A stretch of DNA of 64,000 bases. It comes from Mycolicibacterium canariasense (GTDB taxonomy: Bacteria > Actinomycetota > Actinomycetes > Mycobacteriales > Mycobacteriaceae). How positions within the stretch are numbered: position 1 is the first letter of the stretch; every line of letters starts with the position of its first letter. A program made the translations under genes and the position numbers. Shown here one piece after another: positions 27,427 through 36,755 of the stretch. The DNA is taken from the NCBI RefSeq assembly GCF_002101555.1, contig NZ_LQOL01000072.1, positions 1 through 64,000 of the forward strand. The letters are read 5' to 3'. A model generated the notes under the pieces. It made no database searches and was not told the origin of the DNA. It saw only the letters and a program-made list of their open reading frames with translations.

Positions 27427-28589
27427 CAGCGTTCCTTTCCCCGGGTCGCTGCGCCGCTGCCCGCCGGACCCTCCTCGAGAAGTCGTCGCAGCAGCGAGGC
27501 ATGGTAGAACGTCGACTCCACATCCTCGGGTTTGTCCATCTCGCCGAAATGCACCCGCCGGGCGGTGGTGCGCATGAACACACAACACCAGATCACCCCG
27601 GAGTAGATGTAGAACCAGCGCAGGTCACCGAGGGTGACGCCGGTCAGCCCTTCGTAGGTGGCGCGCACGTCGTCCTCGCGCAGGACATCCGGCAGGCCCG
27701 GTAGTCCGGCCAACCCGGCCAATTCCTGGAACACCATGTGGGCGAAGATGATCCACGAGACATCGAGCTCGCGGGGGCCGACGGTGGCCATCTCCCAGTC
27801 CAGCACCGCGGCCGGCCGGAAATCCCGGTACAGGACATTGCCGATGCGGGAGTCTCCCCAGGCCAGCACCGGGATGGCGGCGGCGACGTCGGCCGGGAAG
27901 TTGTCCTCCAGCCAACCCAACGCCCGTTCGACGAGCTCGGAGCGGCCGATGTCCGGGACGGCGAACTCGTACCAGTCCTGGAGCCAACAGAAATGCCGGC
28001 GCAGCGGGGTGTCCCCGGCGGGATCGGACTCGATGAGGAACGAGAACCGCTGGGCCGCATCGGGAATGGAATGCAGTTTGGCGAGCACTTCGACGGTGGA
28101 GTCCTGCAGTTCGCGCCGGCGCTGGGCCGGTGCGTCGGCGAACCAGTTGCCGCCGAAGGTGTAGGGCATGACATCGGGCGGGACCACGCCGTCGACCCGG
28201 TCCATCAGGAAGAACGGCGTGCCCAGCACGTCACCTGTGGTGTCGATCCAGCGGACCCGGGGGACCGGGACGTCGGTGAGCTCGCCGACCTGGCGCATCA
28301 ACTCGAATTGATGGTCCAGTCGGTAGGACGAGAACACCGGCACGTCGGCGGGGGTGGGGGCCACCCGCGCCACGAGGTGTTGCTGCGTGCCGTTCCAATC
28401 GACGGTCAGCAGCAGGGTCTCCGAGGACATGCCGTTGGCGTCGACACCGCTTTCGACCGTGACGACCGGCGTGCGGTTACCGGGGCTCTGCGTCGCCAGC
28501 CATTGTGCGATCGCGGCGGGCACGGTGCTCATATCTCGGCTGGAGTGCTGGAGGCGGCTGACGTCTTCGACGGCCGGTTCGTTCGACAC
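27426..28589 (-). CDS. APH-family phosphotransferase
   Basis: A 387-residue kinase of the aminoglycoside phosphotransferase/choline kinase fold. The catalytic region reads PVLAWGDSRIGNVLYRDFRPAAVLDWEMATVGPRELDVSW. Here the usual HxD Brenner-type motif is WGDSRIGN, so the catalytic Asp and metal-binding Asn/Asp are retained while the His is replaced by Trp, as in many mycobacterial homologues. GTG 28589 is preferred as AAGGA sits just upstream; ATG 28610 is an alternative. It is divergent from a TetR gene and coupled to the DUF7065-like gene downstream. The substrate is probably an acyl-CoA or a hydroxylated lipid rather than an antibiotic; this is inference. Confidence 0.78.
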   Translation of the reverse strand: MSNEPAVEDVSRLQHSSRDMSTVPAAIAQWLATQSPGNRTPVVTVESGVDANGMSSETLLLTVDWNGTQQHLVARVAPTPADVPVFSSYRLDHQFELMRQVGELTDVPVPRVRWIDTTGDVLGTPFFLMDRVDGVVPPDVMPYTFGGNWFADAPAQRRRELQDSTVEVLAKLHSIPDAAQRFSFLIESDPAGDTPLRRHFCWLQDWYEFAVPDIGRSELVERALGWLEDNFPADVAAAIPVLAWGDSRIGNVLYRDFRPAAVLDWEMATVGPRELDVSWIIFAHMVFQELAGLAGLPGLPDVLREDDVRATYEGLTGVTLGDLRWFYIYSGVIWCCVFMRTTARRVHFGEMDKPEDVESTFYHASLLRRLLEEGPAGSGAATRGKER

Positions 28590-28612
28590 GGTGTTCCTTC
28601 CCGTACCCATTA

Positions 28613-28629
28613 CGCTACGATCGGTAGCG
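28613..28629. promoter_or_regulatory. TetR operator candidate
   Basis: Perfect inverted repeat CGCTAC / GTAGCG with a 5-nt centre in the 42-bp gap between the divergent APH kinase and TetR genes. It lies just before the TetR start, so autorepression and control of the kinase operon are likely. Confidence 0.65.
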
Positions 28630-28631
28630 AT

Positions 28632-29228
28632 ATGAAAGCAGACGCACCTACGGTTGACAAGGGGGCAGGCCGCCCCCGCGATCCCCGCATCGACGCTGCC
28701 ATACTCGGCGCCACCGCGGATCTGCTTGTGCAGATCGGCTATTCGAACCTGACCATGGCCGCCGTCGCCGAACGGGCCGGCACCACCAAGACGGCGCTGT
28801 ACCGCCGGTGGTCGAGCAAGGCCGAACTGGTGCACGAGGCGGCGTTCCCCACCGCGCCGACCGCGCTGAGCATGCCGGAGGGCGATATCGCCACCGATAT
28901 CCGGGCCATGATCGCCGCCGCCGGAGCGGTGTTCACCAGCCCTGTGGTGCGTGCCGCGCTCCCCGGCGTCATCGCCGACATGGCCGCCGACCCGGAGCTC
29001 AGCCAGCGGGTGATGAGCCGCTTCACCGGCCTTTTCGACATCGTGCGGGACCGGCTCGTGCATGCCGTCGACCGCGGGGAGGTACACCCCGATATCGACC
29101 CGGACCGGCTCATCGAGGTGATCGGCGGGGCCAACCTGCTGCGCATGCTGCTGGTGCCCGGCTGGGAAATCGACGATGCCTGGATAGACCAGACCACCGC
29201 CATCGTGGTGCACGGCGTCATCCGCTGA
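28632..29228 (+). CDS. TetR-family transcriptional regulator
   Basis: A 198-residue repressor. The N-terminal helix-turn-helix (AAILGATADLLVQIGYSNLTMAAVAERAGTTKTALYRRWSSKAELV) is of the YRRW type, followed by a TetR C-terminal ligand domain (PVVRAALPGVIADMAADPEL). It is divergent from the APH kinase gene across a perfect inverted repeat. It ends before a strong hairpin. The ligand is likely related to the substrate of the kinase/DUF7065 pair. Confidence 0.88.
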   Translation: MKADAPTVDKGAGRPRDPRIDAAILGATADLLVQIGYSNLTMAAVAERAGTTKTALYRRWSSKAELVHEAAFPTAPTALSMPEGDIATDIRAMIAAAGAVFTSPVVRAALPGVIADMAADPELSQRVMSRFTGLFDIVRDRLVHAVDRGEVHPDIDPDRLIEVIGGANLLRMLLVPGWEIDDAWIDQTTAIVVHGVIR

Positions 29229-29235
29229 CCCCCCT

Positions 29236-29261
29236 CCCGCCCAAATGCACATTTGGGCGGG
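29236..29261 (+). terminator. Hairpin terminator
   Basis: Perfect 12-bp arms CCCGCCCAAATG / CATTTGGGCGGG with a 2-nt centre, 8 bp after the TetR stop. Confidence 0.75.
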
Positions 29262-29320
29262 AAAGTCCGAGTGGATCTTGGCAAGACGTCGAACTCGGCG
29301 GCCGACGCTGGGCTGCGGCC

Positions 29321-30228
29321 ATGCGTATGGTCGTTGGCGTGTCCGTATTATCGACGCCCGTCATCGCCGATGCGCTTGCGCGCTTGTGCGCCCGCGTGGT
29401 CAATCCGAGTCCGAAACCGGGGGTGCGGTTTCCCGAGTTTGCCGCCGACACCACCGAGGTCAGCATCCCCACCCGGCACGGCGACACCCCGGCCACCGTG
29501 TACCGCCCCGACGGTCCGCCGGCCGGGGTGTACGTCAACATCCACGGCGGTGGTTTCGTGATCGGACACCGCGAACAGGACGACCCCTGGTGCCGCTTCC
29601 TGGCGGCGCGCGCCGGCGTCACGGTGATCAACACCGACTATCTGCTTGCCCCCCACCACCGTTTTCCGACGCCGGTGGAACAGCTCTACGACGTGGTGGC
29701 CTGGGCGGCAGCCGAAGAGGCCGGCGACGCGCTCTGCGTCGGCGGGCAGAGCGCGGGCGGCAACCTCTCCGCCGCCGTCTGCCGGATGGCGCTGTCGCAG
29801 GCAGGCCCGTCGATCGCGTTGCAGGTTTTGCACTATGCCCCCTCGATTTGGTGACCGCGACCGCCGAGAAGCGGTCACCGCTGGCCGCCAGGGCCGTCAT
29901 GAAACCGTGGATGGGGGAGGTGTTCGACACCGCCTACATACCCGAGATCGCGCGGCGCCGGGACCCGTTGGCCTCACCGGCATGGGGTGACAACGCCGAC
30001 GACATCGCCGGGATCGCACCCGCTTTGGTGATCGCCTGCGAGTACGACCGGTTGCGTGACGAAGCGGCCGCCTACGCCAAGAGCCTTGATACGGTCGGTG
30101 CCCTCGTCGATTACGTCGAGGTGCCCGCCGTCGACCACGGCTACAACATCATGAGCGACGCCACCGAGGTGACCCGCGGCATGTATGAACTGATCGCCGG
30201 ACAGGTGCGCCGGGCCGTCAGCCGGTGA
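29321..30228 (+). pseudogene. Frameshifted HSL-type esterase/lipase
   Basis: An alpha/beta hydrolase of the hormone-sensitive-lipase (LipH-like) family read in two frames. The first frame carries the oxyanion motif NIHGGGFVIGH and the nucleophile GGQSAGGN, and ends at HYAPSIW. The second frame continues exactly where expected (PLDLVTATAEKRSPLA) through the acidic residue (ACEYDRLRDE) and the catalytic His (VDHGYN). The break is at a run of five C at 29838-29842; one more C would restore a single ORF of about 302 residues. It is therefore either a recent pseudogene, a phase-variable tract, or a sequencing error. The 3' end overlaps nuoN by 11 bp on the other strand. Confidence 0.8.
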
Positions 30229-31771
30229 ACTGCTGACCGTTGACCAGATCCAGCAAGGGCTGGGGCAACGCGCCCAGCGCGAAGGTGACGGCCGCGGTGA
30301 TCGTCACCGTCGCCGAACTCAGCATGCTGGGCACGACCACGATCGGCGCGTCCTCGGGCGGATCGGTGAAGAACATCAGCACGATCACCCGCACATAGAA
30401 GTAGGCGGCCACGGCGCTGGCCACCACACCGACGATCACCAACGGTGCGGCTCCGCCTTGGGCGGCCGCCTTGAACACCGCGAACTTGCTGACGAAACCA
30501 CTGGTCAGCGGGATCCCGGCGAACGCCAGCAGGAACAACGAAAAGACCACGCCCACCACGGGATAACGCCGCCCCAACCCGGCCCACCGGGCCAGCGCGG
30601 TGGCCTCCTCGCCGTCGGCGCCGCGCACCAGTCCGGCCAGCGCGAACGCACCCAGCGTGCTGAAACCATAGGCGAACAGATAGAACAGAGTCGCCGCCAA
30701 GCCGGCATCGTTGAGCGCGATGACGCCGGTCAGGATGAACCCGGCATGGGCCACCGACGAGTAGGCCAGCATCCGTTTCACGTCGTTCTGGGACACCGCG
30801 GTGACGGTGCCGACGACCATCGTGACGATCGCGATCACCCACAACACCGGACGCCAGTCGTCGGCCAGGCCGGGCAGCGCCACGTAGAACAGCCGCAGCA
30901 TGGCGCCGAATGCCGCGATCTTGGTGGCGGCGGCCATGAATGCCGTCACGGGCGTGGGGGCGCCCTGATAGACGTCGGGTATCCAGGAATGGAACGGCAC
31001 CGCGCCGACCTTGAACAGCACCCCGACCGACACCAGCGCCACACCGACCAGCGCCATCGAGGTGCCGCCGCCGGTCCGCACCGCCGACGCGATGCCACCG
31101 AGGCTGAAGGTGCCGGAGAAGCCGTACAGCAGCGCGATCCCGTACAGGAAGAACGCCGATGAGAATGCGCCCAGCAGAAAGTATTTCAGCGCGGCCTCCT
31201 GGGACAGCAGCCGGCGCCGGCGCGCCAGCCCGCACATCAGGTACAGCGGCAGCGAAAACACCTCCAGGGCCACGAACATCGTCAGCAGATCGTCGGCGGC
31301 CGGAAACAGCATCATGCCGGCGACCGCGAACATGGTCAGCGGGAACACCTCGGTCTGGGCCACCACCGCTTTCGCGGCGATCTTCTCCGCCACACTGCCC
31401 GGCACCGCCGCGGCTTGTGGGGTGAAGGCGTCCAGGCCGCGTTCCTCTCCGGCGGGTATCCGTCGTTCGGCGATCAGCAACGTGCCCAGGATGCCCACCA
31501 GCAGCAGGGTGCCCTGCAGGAACAGGGCCGGCCGGTCCACGGCGACGGCACCGACCGCGGCGGGCGCACCCGGACCGTCGAGCGCAAACGTCACCAGCAC
31601 CACCGCCGCCAGGGCGGCCAACTGGCCGCCGATCGCGAGCGCCAGCTGCGCGGCGTAGCGGACGCCGCGCGGCAGGAACGCCTCCACCAGCACCCCGGCC
31701 ACCGCCACCCCGAGGACGATGAGAACCGGTGAGAGCTGGAAGTATTCGATCGACGGTGCCTCTAGTTTCAT
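30218..31771 (-). CDS. nuoN: NADH-quinone oxidoreductase subunit N
   Basis: A 517-residue antiporter-like membrane subunit of complex I, the last gene of the nuo operon. It is highly hydrophobic with about 14 helices. The core Lys/Glu-bearing region (GLARRRRLLSQEAALKYFLLGAFSSAFFLYG; VGAVPFHSWIPDVYQGAPTPVTAFMAAATKIAAFG) is typical and forms one of the proton channels. The ATG overlaps the nuoM stop (ATGA). Confidence 0.95.
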   Translation of the reverse strand: MKLEAPSIEYFQLSPVLIVLGVAVAGVLVEAFLPRGVRYAAQLALAIGGQLAALAAVVLVTFALDGPGAPAAVGAVAVDRPALFLQGTLLLVGILGTLLIAERRIPAGEERGLDAFTPQAAAVPGSVAEKIAAKAVVAQTEVFPLTMFAVAGMMLFPAADDLLTMFVALEVFSLPLYLMCGLARRRRLLSQEAALKYFLLGAFSSAFFLYGIALLYGFSGTFSLGGIASAVRTGGGTSMALVGVALVSVGVLFKVGAVPFHSWIPDVYQGAPTPVTAFMAAATKIAAFGAMLRLFYVALPGLADDWRPVLWVIAIVTMVVGTVTAVSQNDVKRMLAYSSVAHAGFILTGVIALNDAGLAATLFYLFAYGFSTLGAFALAGLVRGADGEEATALARWAGLGRRYPVVGVVFSLFLLAFAGIPLTSGFVSKFAVFKAAAQGGAAPLVIVGVVASAVAAYFYVRVIVLMFFTDPPEDAPIVVVPSMLSSATVTITAAVTFALGALPQPLLDLVNGQQFTG

Positions 31772-33315
31772 CGGGACGCGCCCTCCGCGGTCGGGACGGG
31801 ATCCTGCTGGTGGATGGTGCGCAGGGTGTGGTCGACGGCCGGGTTGATGACATCGAGCGCGGGTTTGGGATAGATCCCCAGCACCAGCAGCAGCGCGATG
31901 AGCGGCGTCACCACGATGAGCTCGCGGGGCACCAGATCCCGCAACCGCTCGTTACCCTCCTTGACCGGGCCCGTCATCATCCGCTGGTAGGCCCACAGGA
32001 TGTAGATGGCCGAGAGCACCAGCGCGGTCACCGCGAACACCGCCATCGCCGGGTAGCGGGTGAACGTGCCGACCAGCACCAGGAATTCGGAGATGAACGG
32101 CGCCAAGCCCGGCAACGACAGCGTGGCCAGCCCGGCGATCAGGAATGTGCCGGCCAGCACCGGTGCCACCTTCTGCACGCCACCGAAGTCGGCGATCAGG
32201 CGGGATCCGCGCCGGGACACCAGGAATCCGGCGATCAGGAACAGCGCCGCCGTGGAGATGCCGTGGTTGACCATGTACAGCGTGGATCCGGACTGGCCCT
32301 GACTGGTCATCACGAAGATGCCCAGGATGATGAAACCGAAATGCGAAATCGAGGTGTAGGCGATCAGCCGCATCACGTCGGTCTGGCCGATCGCCACGAT
32401 CGCGCCGTAGACGATGCCGATCACCGCCAGGGTGATGACCAACGGCCGGAACGTCATCGACGCGTCGGGGAACAGTTGTAGGCAGTACCGCAACATGCCG
32501 AATGTGCCGACCTTGTCGACGACGGCCATCATCAGCACGGCCGTGGCGGGGGTGGCCTCCACCGCCGAGTCGGGTAGCCAACGGTGGAACGGCCACAGGG
32601 GAGCCTTCACCGCGAAGGCGAACATGAACCCGAGGAACAAGGCGTTGAGCATGGCGGGGCTGGCGCCCAGTTCACCGCGCGACGCGGCACCGGCGATGGC
32701 CCGGAAATCGAACGTGCCACCGAGCGGATCCGCCGTCACCACGTACAGCCCGATCAACGCGGCCAGCATGATGAGCCCACCGAACAGGTTGTACAACAGG
32801 AATTTCACCGCCGCGGCCGACCGATTGGCCCCACCGAATCCGCCGATGAGGAAGTACATGGGAATGAGCATCGCCTCGAAGAACACGTAGAACAGCAGCA
32901 CGTCCAGGGCCACCAGCGAGATCAGCACCATGCCCTCGACCGCGAGCGTCAGCGCCAGATAGCTCTGGGTGGACCGGGTACCGAAACCGGTATCGCTGGC
33001 CCCGGTATTCCAGCCCGCGATCAACAGCAACGGCACCAACACCGCGGTGAGCAGCACCAGAGCCAGCGCGATCCCGTCGACGCCGAGCAGGTAACCGGTG
33101 CCGAACGACGGAATCCATTGGTGTTCTTCGACGAACTGGAATTGCGGCCCGCCCGGATCGAACCGGACCGCAAGCACCAGCGCGATGGCCAACACGACCA
33201 GCGAGATGGCCAGAGCCAGGTAGCGGGCGATCTGCTTGCCGGGCAACACGATCACCACCGCGGCCCCGACCATCGGTACCGCCCACAGCGCGCTCAGCCA
33301 GCCGATGCCGTTCAC
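31768..33315 (-). CDS. nuoM: NADH-quinone oxidoreductase subunit M
   Basis: A 515-residue antiporter-like membrane subunit of complex I. Diagnostic stretches: FFEAMLIPMYFLIG, the proton-channel segment FAFAVKAPLWPFHRWLPDSAVEATPATAVLMMAVVDKVGTFG and SISHFGFIILGIF. The GTG at 33315 is used because it overlaps the nuoL stop (GTGA) and the protein then begins at the usual hydrophobic N-terminus; the longer frame is a shadow in nuoL. Confidence 0.95.
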   Translation of the reverse strand: MNGIGWLSALWAVPMVGAAVVIVLPGKQIARYLALAISLVVLAIALVLAVRFDPGGPQFQFVEEHQWIPSFGTGYLLGVDGIALALVLLTAVLVPLLLIAGWNTGASDTGFGTRSTQSYLALTLAVEGMVLISLVALDVLLFYVFFEAMLIPMYFLIGGFGGANRSAAAVKFLLYNLFGGLIMLAALIGLYVVTADPLGGTFDFRAIAGAASRGELGASPAMLNALFLGFMFAFAVKAPLWPFHRWLPDSAVEATPATAVLMMAVVDKVGTFGMLRYCLQLFPDASMTFRPLVITLAVIGIVYGAIVAIGQTDVMRLIAYTSISHFGFIILGIFVMTSQGQSGSTLYMVNHGISTAALFLIAGFLVSRRGSRLIADFGGVQKVAPVLAGTFLIAGLATLSLPGLAPFISEFLVLVGTFTRYPAMAVFAVTALVLSAIYILWAYQRMMTGPVKEGNERLRDLVPRELIVVTPLIALLLVLGIYPKPALDVINPAVDHTLRTIHQQDPVPTAEGASR

Positions 33316-35192
33316 CAGACCCTCACCACCAGGAACGCTCCGATCACCAGGGCCGCACCGCCGAGCATCGACAGCGCGTACGAGCGGGCGAATCCGGTCT
33401 GCCACGACGTCATCCGCCGGGACACGTCGCCGATGCCGGCGGCCAGCCCTCGCGTCACCCCTTCCACGGCGTCGTCGTCGATCTCGACCAGGCCCGCGGT
33501 GAGCTGCCGGCCGGGCCGCATGAAGACGGTTTCGTTGAACCGGTCGCCGTACAGGTCGGCCCGGGCGGCGGCGGTCAAAGCCGAAGCCGCCGGCGCGGTT
33601 TCAGGAACGGGCCGGGTCGCGTACATCCGGTAGGCGATGCCGACGCCGACCGCCACCACCGACAAGGTGATCACCGTCATCACCCAGACCGGGACGGCGC
33701 CGTGCGCCTCGTGGCCGCCGGCCGGATTCACCACGGGCTCCAGCCAGTTCGCCAGGGTGCCGCCGACGGCCAGCAGCGCACCGGCGCCGACGGAACCGAC
33801 GGCCAGCACGATCATCGGGGCGGTCATGATGCCCGGGGACTCGTGCGGATGAGCGGTTTCTTCCCAGCGCTTGTCACCGAAGAACGTCATGAGCATCACC
33901 CGGGTCATGTAGAACGCTGTGATCCCCGCGCCCAGCAGCGCCGCCCCGCCGAGCAGCCAGCCGCGCGCCCCGCCCGTCGCGAACGCGGTCTCGATGATGG
34001 CGTCCTTGGAGAAGAACCCGGCGAACGGTGGCACGCCGATGATCGCCAGGTAGCCCAGCCCGAACGTCACGAAGGTCACCGGCATGTACGTGCGCAATCC
34101 GCCGTACCGGCGCATGTCGGTTTCATCCTGCATGCCATGCATCACCGAGCCCGCGCCCAGGAACAGCCCGGCCTTGAAGAAACCGTGGGTGAGCAGATGC
34201 ATGATCGCCACCGCGTACCCGGCCGGTCCCAGCCCGGCCGCCAGCACCATGTAGCCGATCTGCGACATGGTCGACGCGGCAAGGGCCTTCTTGATGTCAT
34301 CCTTGGCACAGCCGATGACGGCACCGAACAGCAGCGTCACCGCACCGACGATGGTGACGGCCAGCTGCGCCTCCGGTGCCAGGTTGAAGACCGGCCCGGA
34401 CCGCACGATCAGGTAGACACCCGCGGTGACCATGGTGGCTGCGTGGATGAGTGCCGAGACCGGCGTGGGGCCTTCCATCGCATCGCCCAGCCAGGATTGC
34501 AGCGGCACCTGCGCGGACTTGCCGCAGGCGGCGAGCAGCAACAGCAGGCCGATCGCGTTGAGCGACCCCTCCGACAGCGCCGGTGCCGCCTGGAAAAGGC
34601 CGGCGTACGAGACGGTTCCGGCCGCACTGAACATCACCATCAGAGCCAGCGCCAGGCCCATGTCACCGACACGGTTGACGACGAACGCCTTCTTGGCCGC
34701 GGTCGCCGCCGACGGCTTGTGCGACCAGAACCCGATGAGCAGGTAGGACGCCAGGCCCACGCCCTCCCAACCCATGTACAAGCCGAGGTAGTTGTCGGCG
34801 AGCACCAGCAGCAGCATGGCGGCGACGAACAGGTTGAGGTAGGCGAAAAACCTTCTGCGGTCCGGATCGTGTGCCATATAGCCGATGGAGTACAGGTGGA
34901 TCAACGATCCGACCCCGGTGATCAGCAGCACGAAACAGATGGACAGCGCATCGACCTGCAGCCCGAAGTCGACGTGCAGCGCCCCGACCGGCACCCAGGT
35001 GAACAGGGTCTGCTGGATCACCCGGTCCTCGGCACCGCGGCCCAGTAGATCGGCGAACAACACCACACCCACAACGAAAGATGCCAGCACCGTTGCGCAT
35101 CCGAGCAGGTGCCCCCAGGCGTCGGTGGCCCGGCCGCCGAGCAGCAGCACGGCCGCACCGGCCAAGGGAAGGGCGATCAGCAGCCAGGTCAT
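33312..35192 (-). CDS. nuoL: NADH-quinone oxidoreductase subunit L
   Basis: A 626-residue distal antiporter-like subunit of complex I with about 16 helices and the long lateral helix near the C-terminus. Diagnostic stretches: MGWEGVGLASYLLIGFW, CGKSAQVPLQSWLGDAMEGPTPVSALIHAATMVTAGVYL and TMSQIGYMVLAAGLG. The ATG shares one base with the nuoK stop (TGATG). Confidence 0.95.
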   Translation of the reverse strand: MTWLLIALPLAGAAVLLLGGRATDAWGHLLGCATVLASFVVGVVLFADLLGRGAEDRVIQQTLFTWVPVGALHVDFGLQVDALSICFVLLITGVGSLIHLYSIGYMAHDPDRRRFFAYLNLFVAAMLLLVLADNYLGLYMGWEGVGLASYLLIGFWSHKPSAATAAKKAFVVNRVGDMGLALALMVMFSAAGTVSYAGLFQAAPALSEGSLNAIGLLLLLAACGKSAQVPLQSWLGDAMEGPTPVSALIHAATMVTAGVYLIVRSGPVFNLAPEAQLAVTIVGAVTLLFGAVIGCAKDDIKKALAASTMSQIGYMVLAAGLGPAGYAVAIMHLLTHGFFKAGLFLGAGSVMHGMQDETDMRRYGGLRTYMPVTFVTFGLGYLAIIGVPPFAGFFSKDAIIETAFATGGARGWLLGGAALLGAGITAFYMTRVMLMTFFGDKRWEETAHPHESPGIMTAPMIVLAVGSVGAGALLAVGGTLANWLEPVVNPAGGHEAHGAVPVWVMTVITLSVVAVGVGIAYRMYATRPVPETAPAASALTAAARADLYGDRFNETVFMRPGRQLTAGLVEIDDDAVEGVTRGLAAGIGDVSRRMTSWQTGFARSYALSMLGGAALVIGAFLVVRVW

Positions 35193-35491
35193 CAGTTCCT
35201 CAGCAGACTGGCCGCATCCACCGAGGCCGAGCGTCTGGCCCGGAAGATGGTCATGATGATGGCCAGCCCGACCACCACCTCGCATGCCGCCACCACCATC
35301 GTGAAGAACGCCACCACCTGACCGCCCAGATGACCGTGCATGCGGGAGAAGGTGACGAAGGCCAGATTGGCCGCGTTGAGCATCAGCTCGACGCACATGA
35401 ACATGACGATCGCGTTGCGCCGCAACAACACTCCCGCCGCACCGATGGTGAACAGCAACGCCGACAGGTACAGGTAGTTGGCCGGGTCCAT
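35192..35491 (-). CDS. nuoK: NADH-quinone oxidoreductase subunit K
   Basis: A 99-residue, three-helix membrane subunit of complex I. It carries the conserved channel Glu in MFMCVELMLNAANLAFVTF and the second Glu in VVAACEVVVGLAI. The start shares a base with the nuoJ stop (TGATG), implying coupled translation. Confidence 0.95.
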   Translation of the reverse strand: MDPANYLYLSALLFTIGAAGVLLRRNAIVMFMCVELMLNAANLAFVTFSRMHGHLGGQVVAFFTMVVAACEVVVGLAIIMTIFRARRSASVDAASLLRN

Positions 35492-36219
35492 CACTTCCTC
35501 CCGTCGCTGTGTGTGGATTGCTCCTCGCGTCCGCGGGGTAGGAGGACGGTGCTCACCGATGTCCGTGCGGCGGTGCCGTCGGGCAGCCGGGCCGGCATGT
35601 CCACGGCGTTGTGCCGGGCATACACCCCGGGGTTGGGCAGCGTGGTCGGATACCCGCCCGGGCCGAACCTTTCGACGGCAAGCTCGCGCTGAGTCTTGCG
35701 GCGGTCGAACCTCTCCCGGTGCGCCAGCACCATCGCACCCAGGGTGGCGGTGATCAACAGGGCGCTGGTGAGCTCGAACGCCCACACGTAGCGGGTGAAG
35801 ATCAACACGGCCAGGCCCTGGACGTTGCCGCCACCGTTCGCGGACTCAAGGCCGGTGAACCCGTTGACCGACACGTTGCCGATACCGCCGATCAACAGCA
35901 CGCCGAAACCGATACCGGCGATGATGGCCGCAACCCGTTGGCCGCGAATCGTTTCGACCAACGACTCGGACGAGTCGACACCGATGAGCATGAGCACGAA
36001 CAGAAAGAGCATCATCACCGCGCCGGTGTAGACCACCACCTGCACGATGCCGAGGAACAGGGCGTCCTGGGCGATGTAGAGGACCGCCAGGTTGATCATC
36101 GTGATGGCCAGGAACAGCGCCGAGTACACGGCCTTGGTGGCGGCCACCACGCCGAGCGCACCCAACACGGCGAGCGTCCCGACGATCCAGAAGGTGACCG
36201 CCTCCGCGGTGGAGGTCAT
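35491..36219 (-). CDS. nuoJ: NADH-quinone oxidoreductase subunit J
   Basis: A 242-residue membrane subunit of complex I with five helices in the first 170 residues. The characteristic pi-bulge helix reads FLGIVQVVVYTGAVMMLFLFVLML. A hydrophilic C-terminal tail of about 70 residues is longer than in E. coli but usual in actinobacteria. The ATG overlaps the nuoI stop (ATGA). Confidence 0.95.
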   Translation of the reverse strand: MTSTAEAVTFWIVGTLAVLGALGVVAATKAVYSALFLAITMINLAVLYIAQDALFLGIVQVVVYTGAVMMLFLFVLMLIGVDSSESLVETIRGQRVAAIIAGIGFGVLLIGGIGNVSVNGFTGLESANGGGNVQGLAVLIFTRYVWAFELTSALLITATLGAMVLAHRERFDRRKTQRELAVERFGPGGYPTTLPNPGVYARHNAVDMPARLPDGTAARTSVSTVLLPRGREEQSTHSDGRK

Positions 36220-36755
36220 TGCGCCGACTCCCGTTGGCGGGCCAGCCCGGTGGCGGTGATGTTGCCGCGGTAGTAGTCCTCGTCGGTACTGCCGGGGGCC
36301 ATCTCGTGCGGTGGTGCTGTCATCTCCGGCGTCAACGGCGCCAACAGTTTGTCCTTGCCGTAGATCAGGTCGGCGCGGTTGTCGTCGGCCATCTCGTAGT
36401 CGTTGGTCATGGTCAGCGCGCGGGTGGGGCAGGCCTCGATGCACAGCCCGCAGCCGATGCAACGCAGATAGTTGATCTGGTATACCCGCCCGTAGCGTTC
36501 GCCCGGCGAAAACCGTTGTCCCTCCTCGTTGTCGGCGCCCTCGACGAAGATCGCGTCGGCCGGACAAGCCCAGGCGCACAGTTCGCACCCGATGCATTTC
36601 TCCAGGCCGTCGGCGTACCGGTTGAGTTGGTGGCGGCCGTGATAGCGCGGCGCCACCGGCCCTGGCTCTTCCGGATACTGTTCGGTGATCGGCTTTTTGA
36701 ACATCGTCTTGAAGGTGACGCCGAATCCGGCGAGTGCATCACCGACCTTGGACAT
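36216..36755 (-). CDS. nuoI: NADH-quinone oxidoreductase subunit I
   Basis: A 179-residue peripheral-arm subunit holding clusters N6a and N6b. Two 4Fe-4S motifs are visible: CIGCELCAWACP and CIGCGLCIEACP. It passes electrons toward the N2 cluster in NuoB. The start ATG lies inside the last 17 bp of nuoH and has a strong AAGGAGG site. Confidence 0.95.
   Translation of the reverse strand: MSKVGDALAGFGVTFKTMFKKPITEQYPEEPGPVAPRYHGRHQLNRYADGLEKCIGCELCAWACPADAIFVEGADNEEGQRFSPGERYGRVYQINYLRCIGCGLCIEACPTRALTMTNDYEMADDNRADLIYGKDKLLAPLTPEMTAPPHEMAPGSTDEDYYRGNITATGLARQRESAQ

Noticed and set aside
33702..35048. 448-codon plus-strand ORF
   Set aside because: Antisense of nuoL; no recognisable protein.
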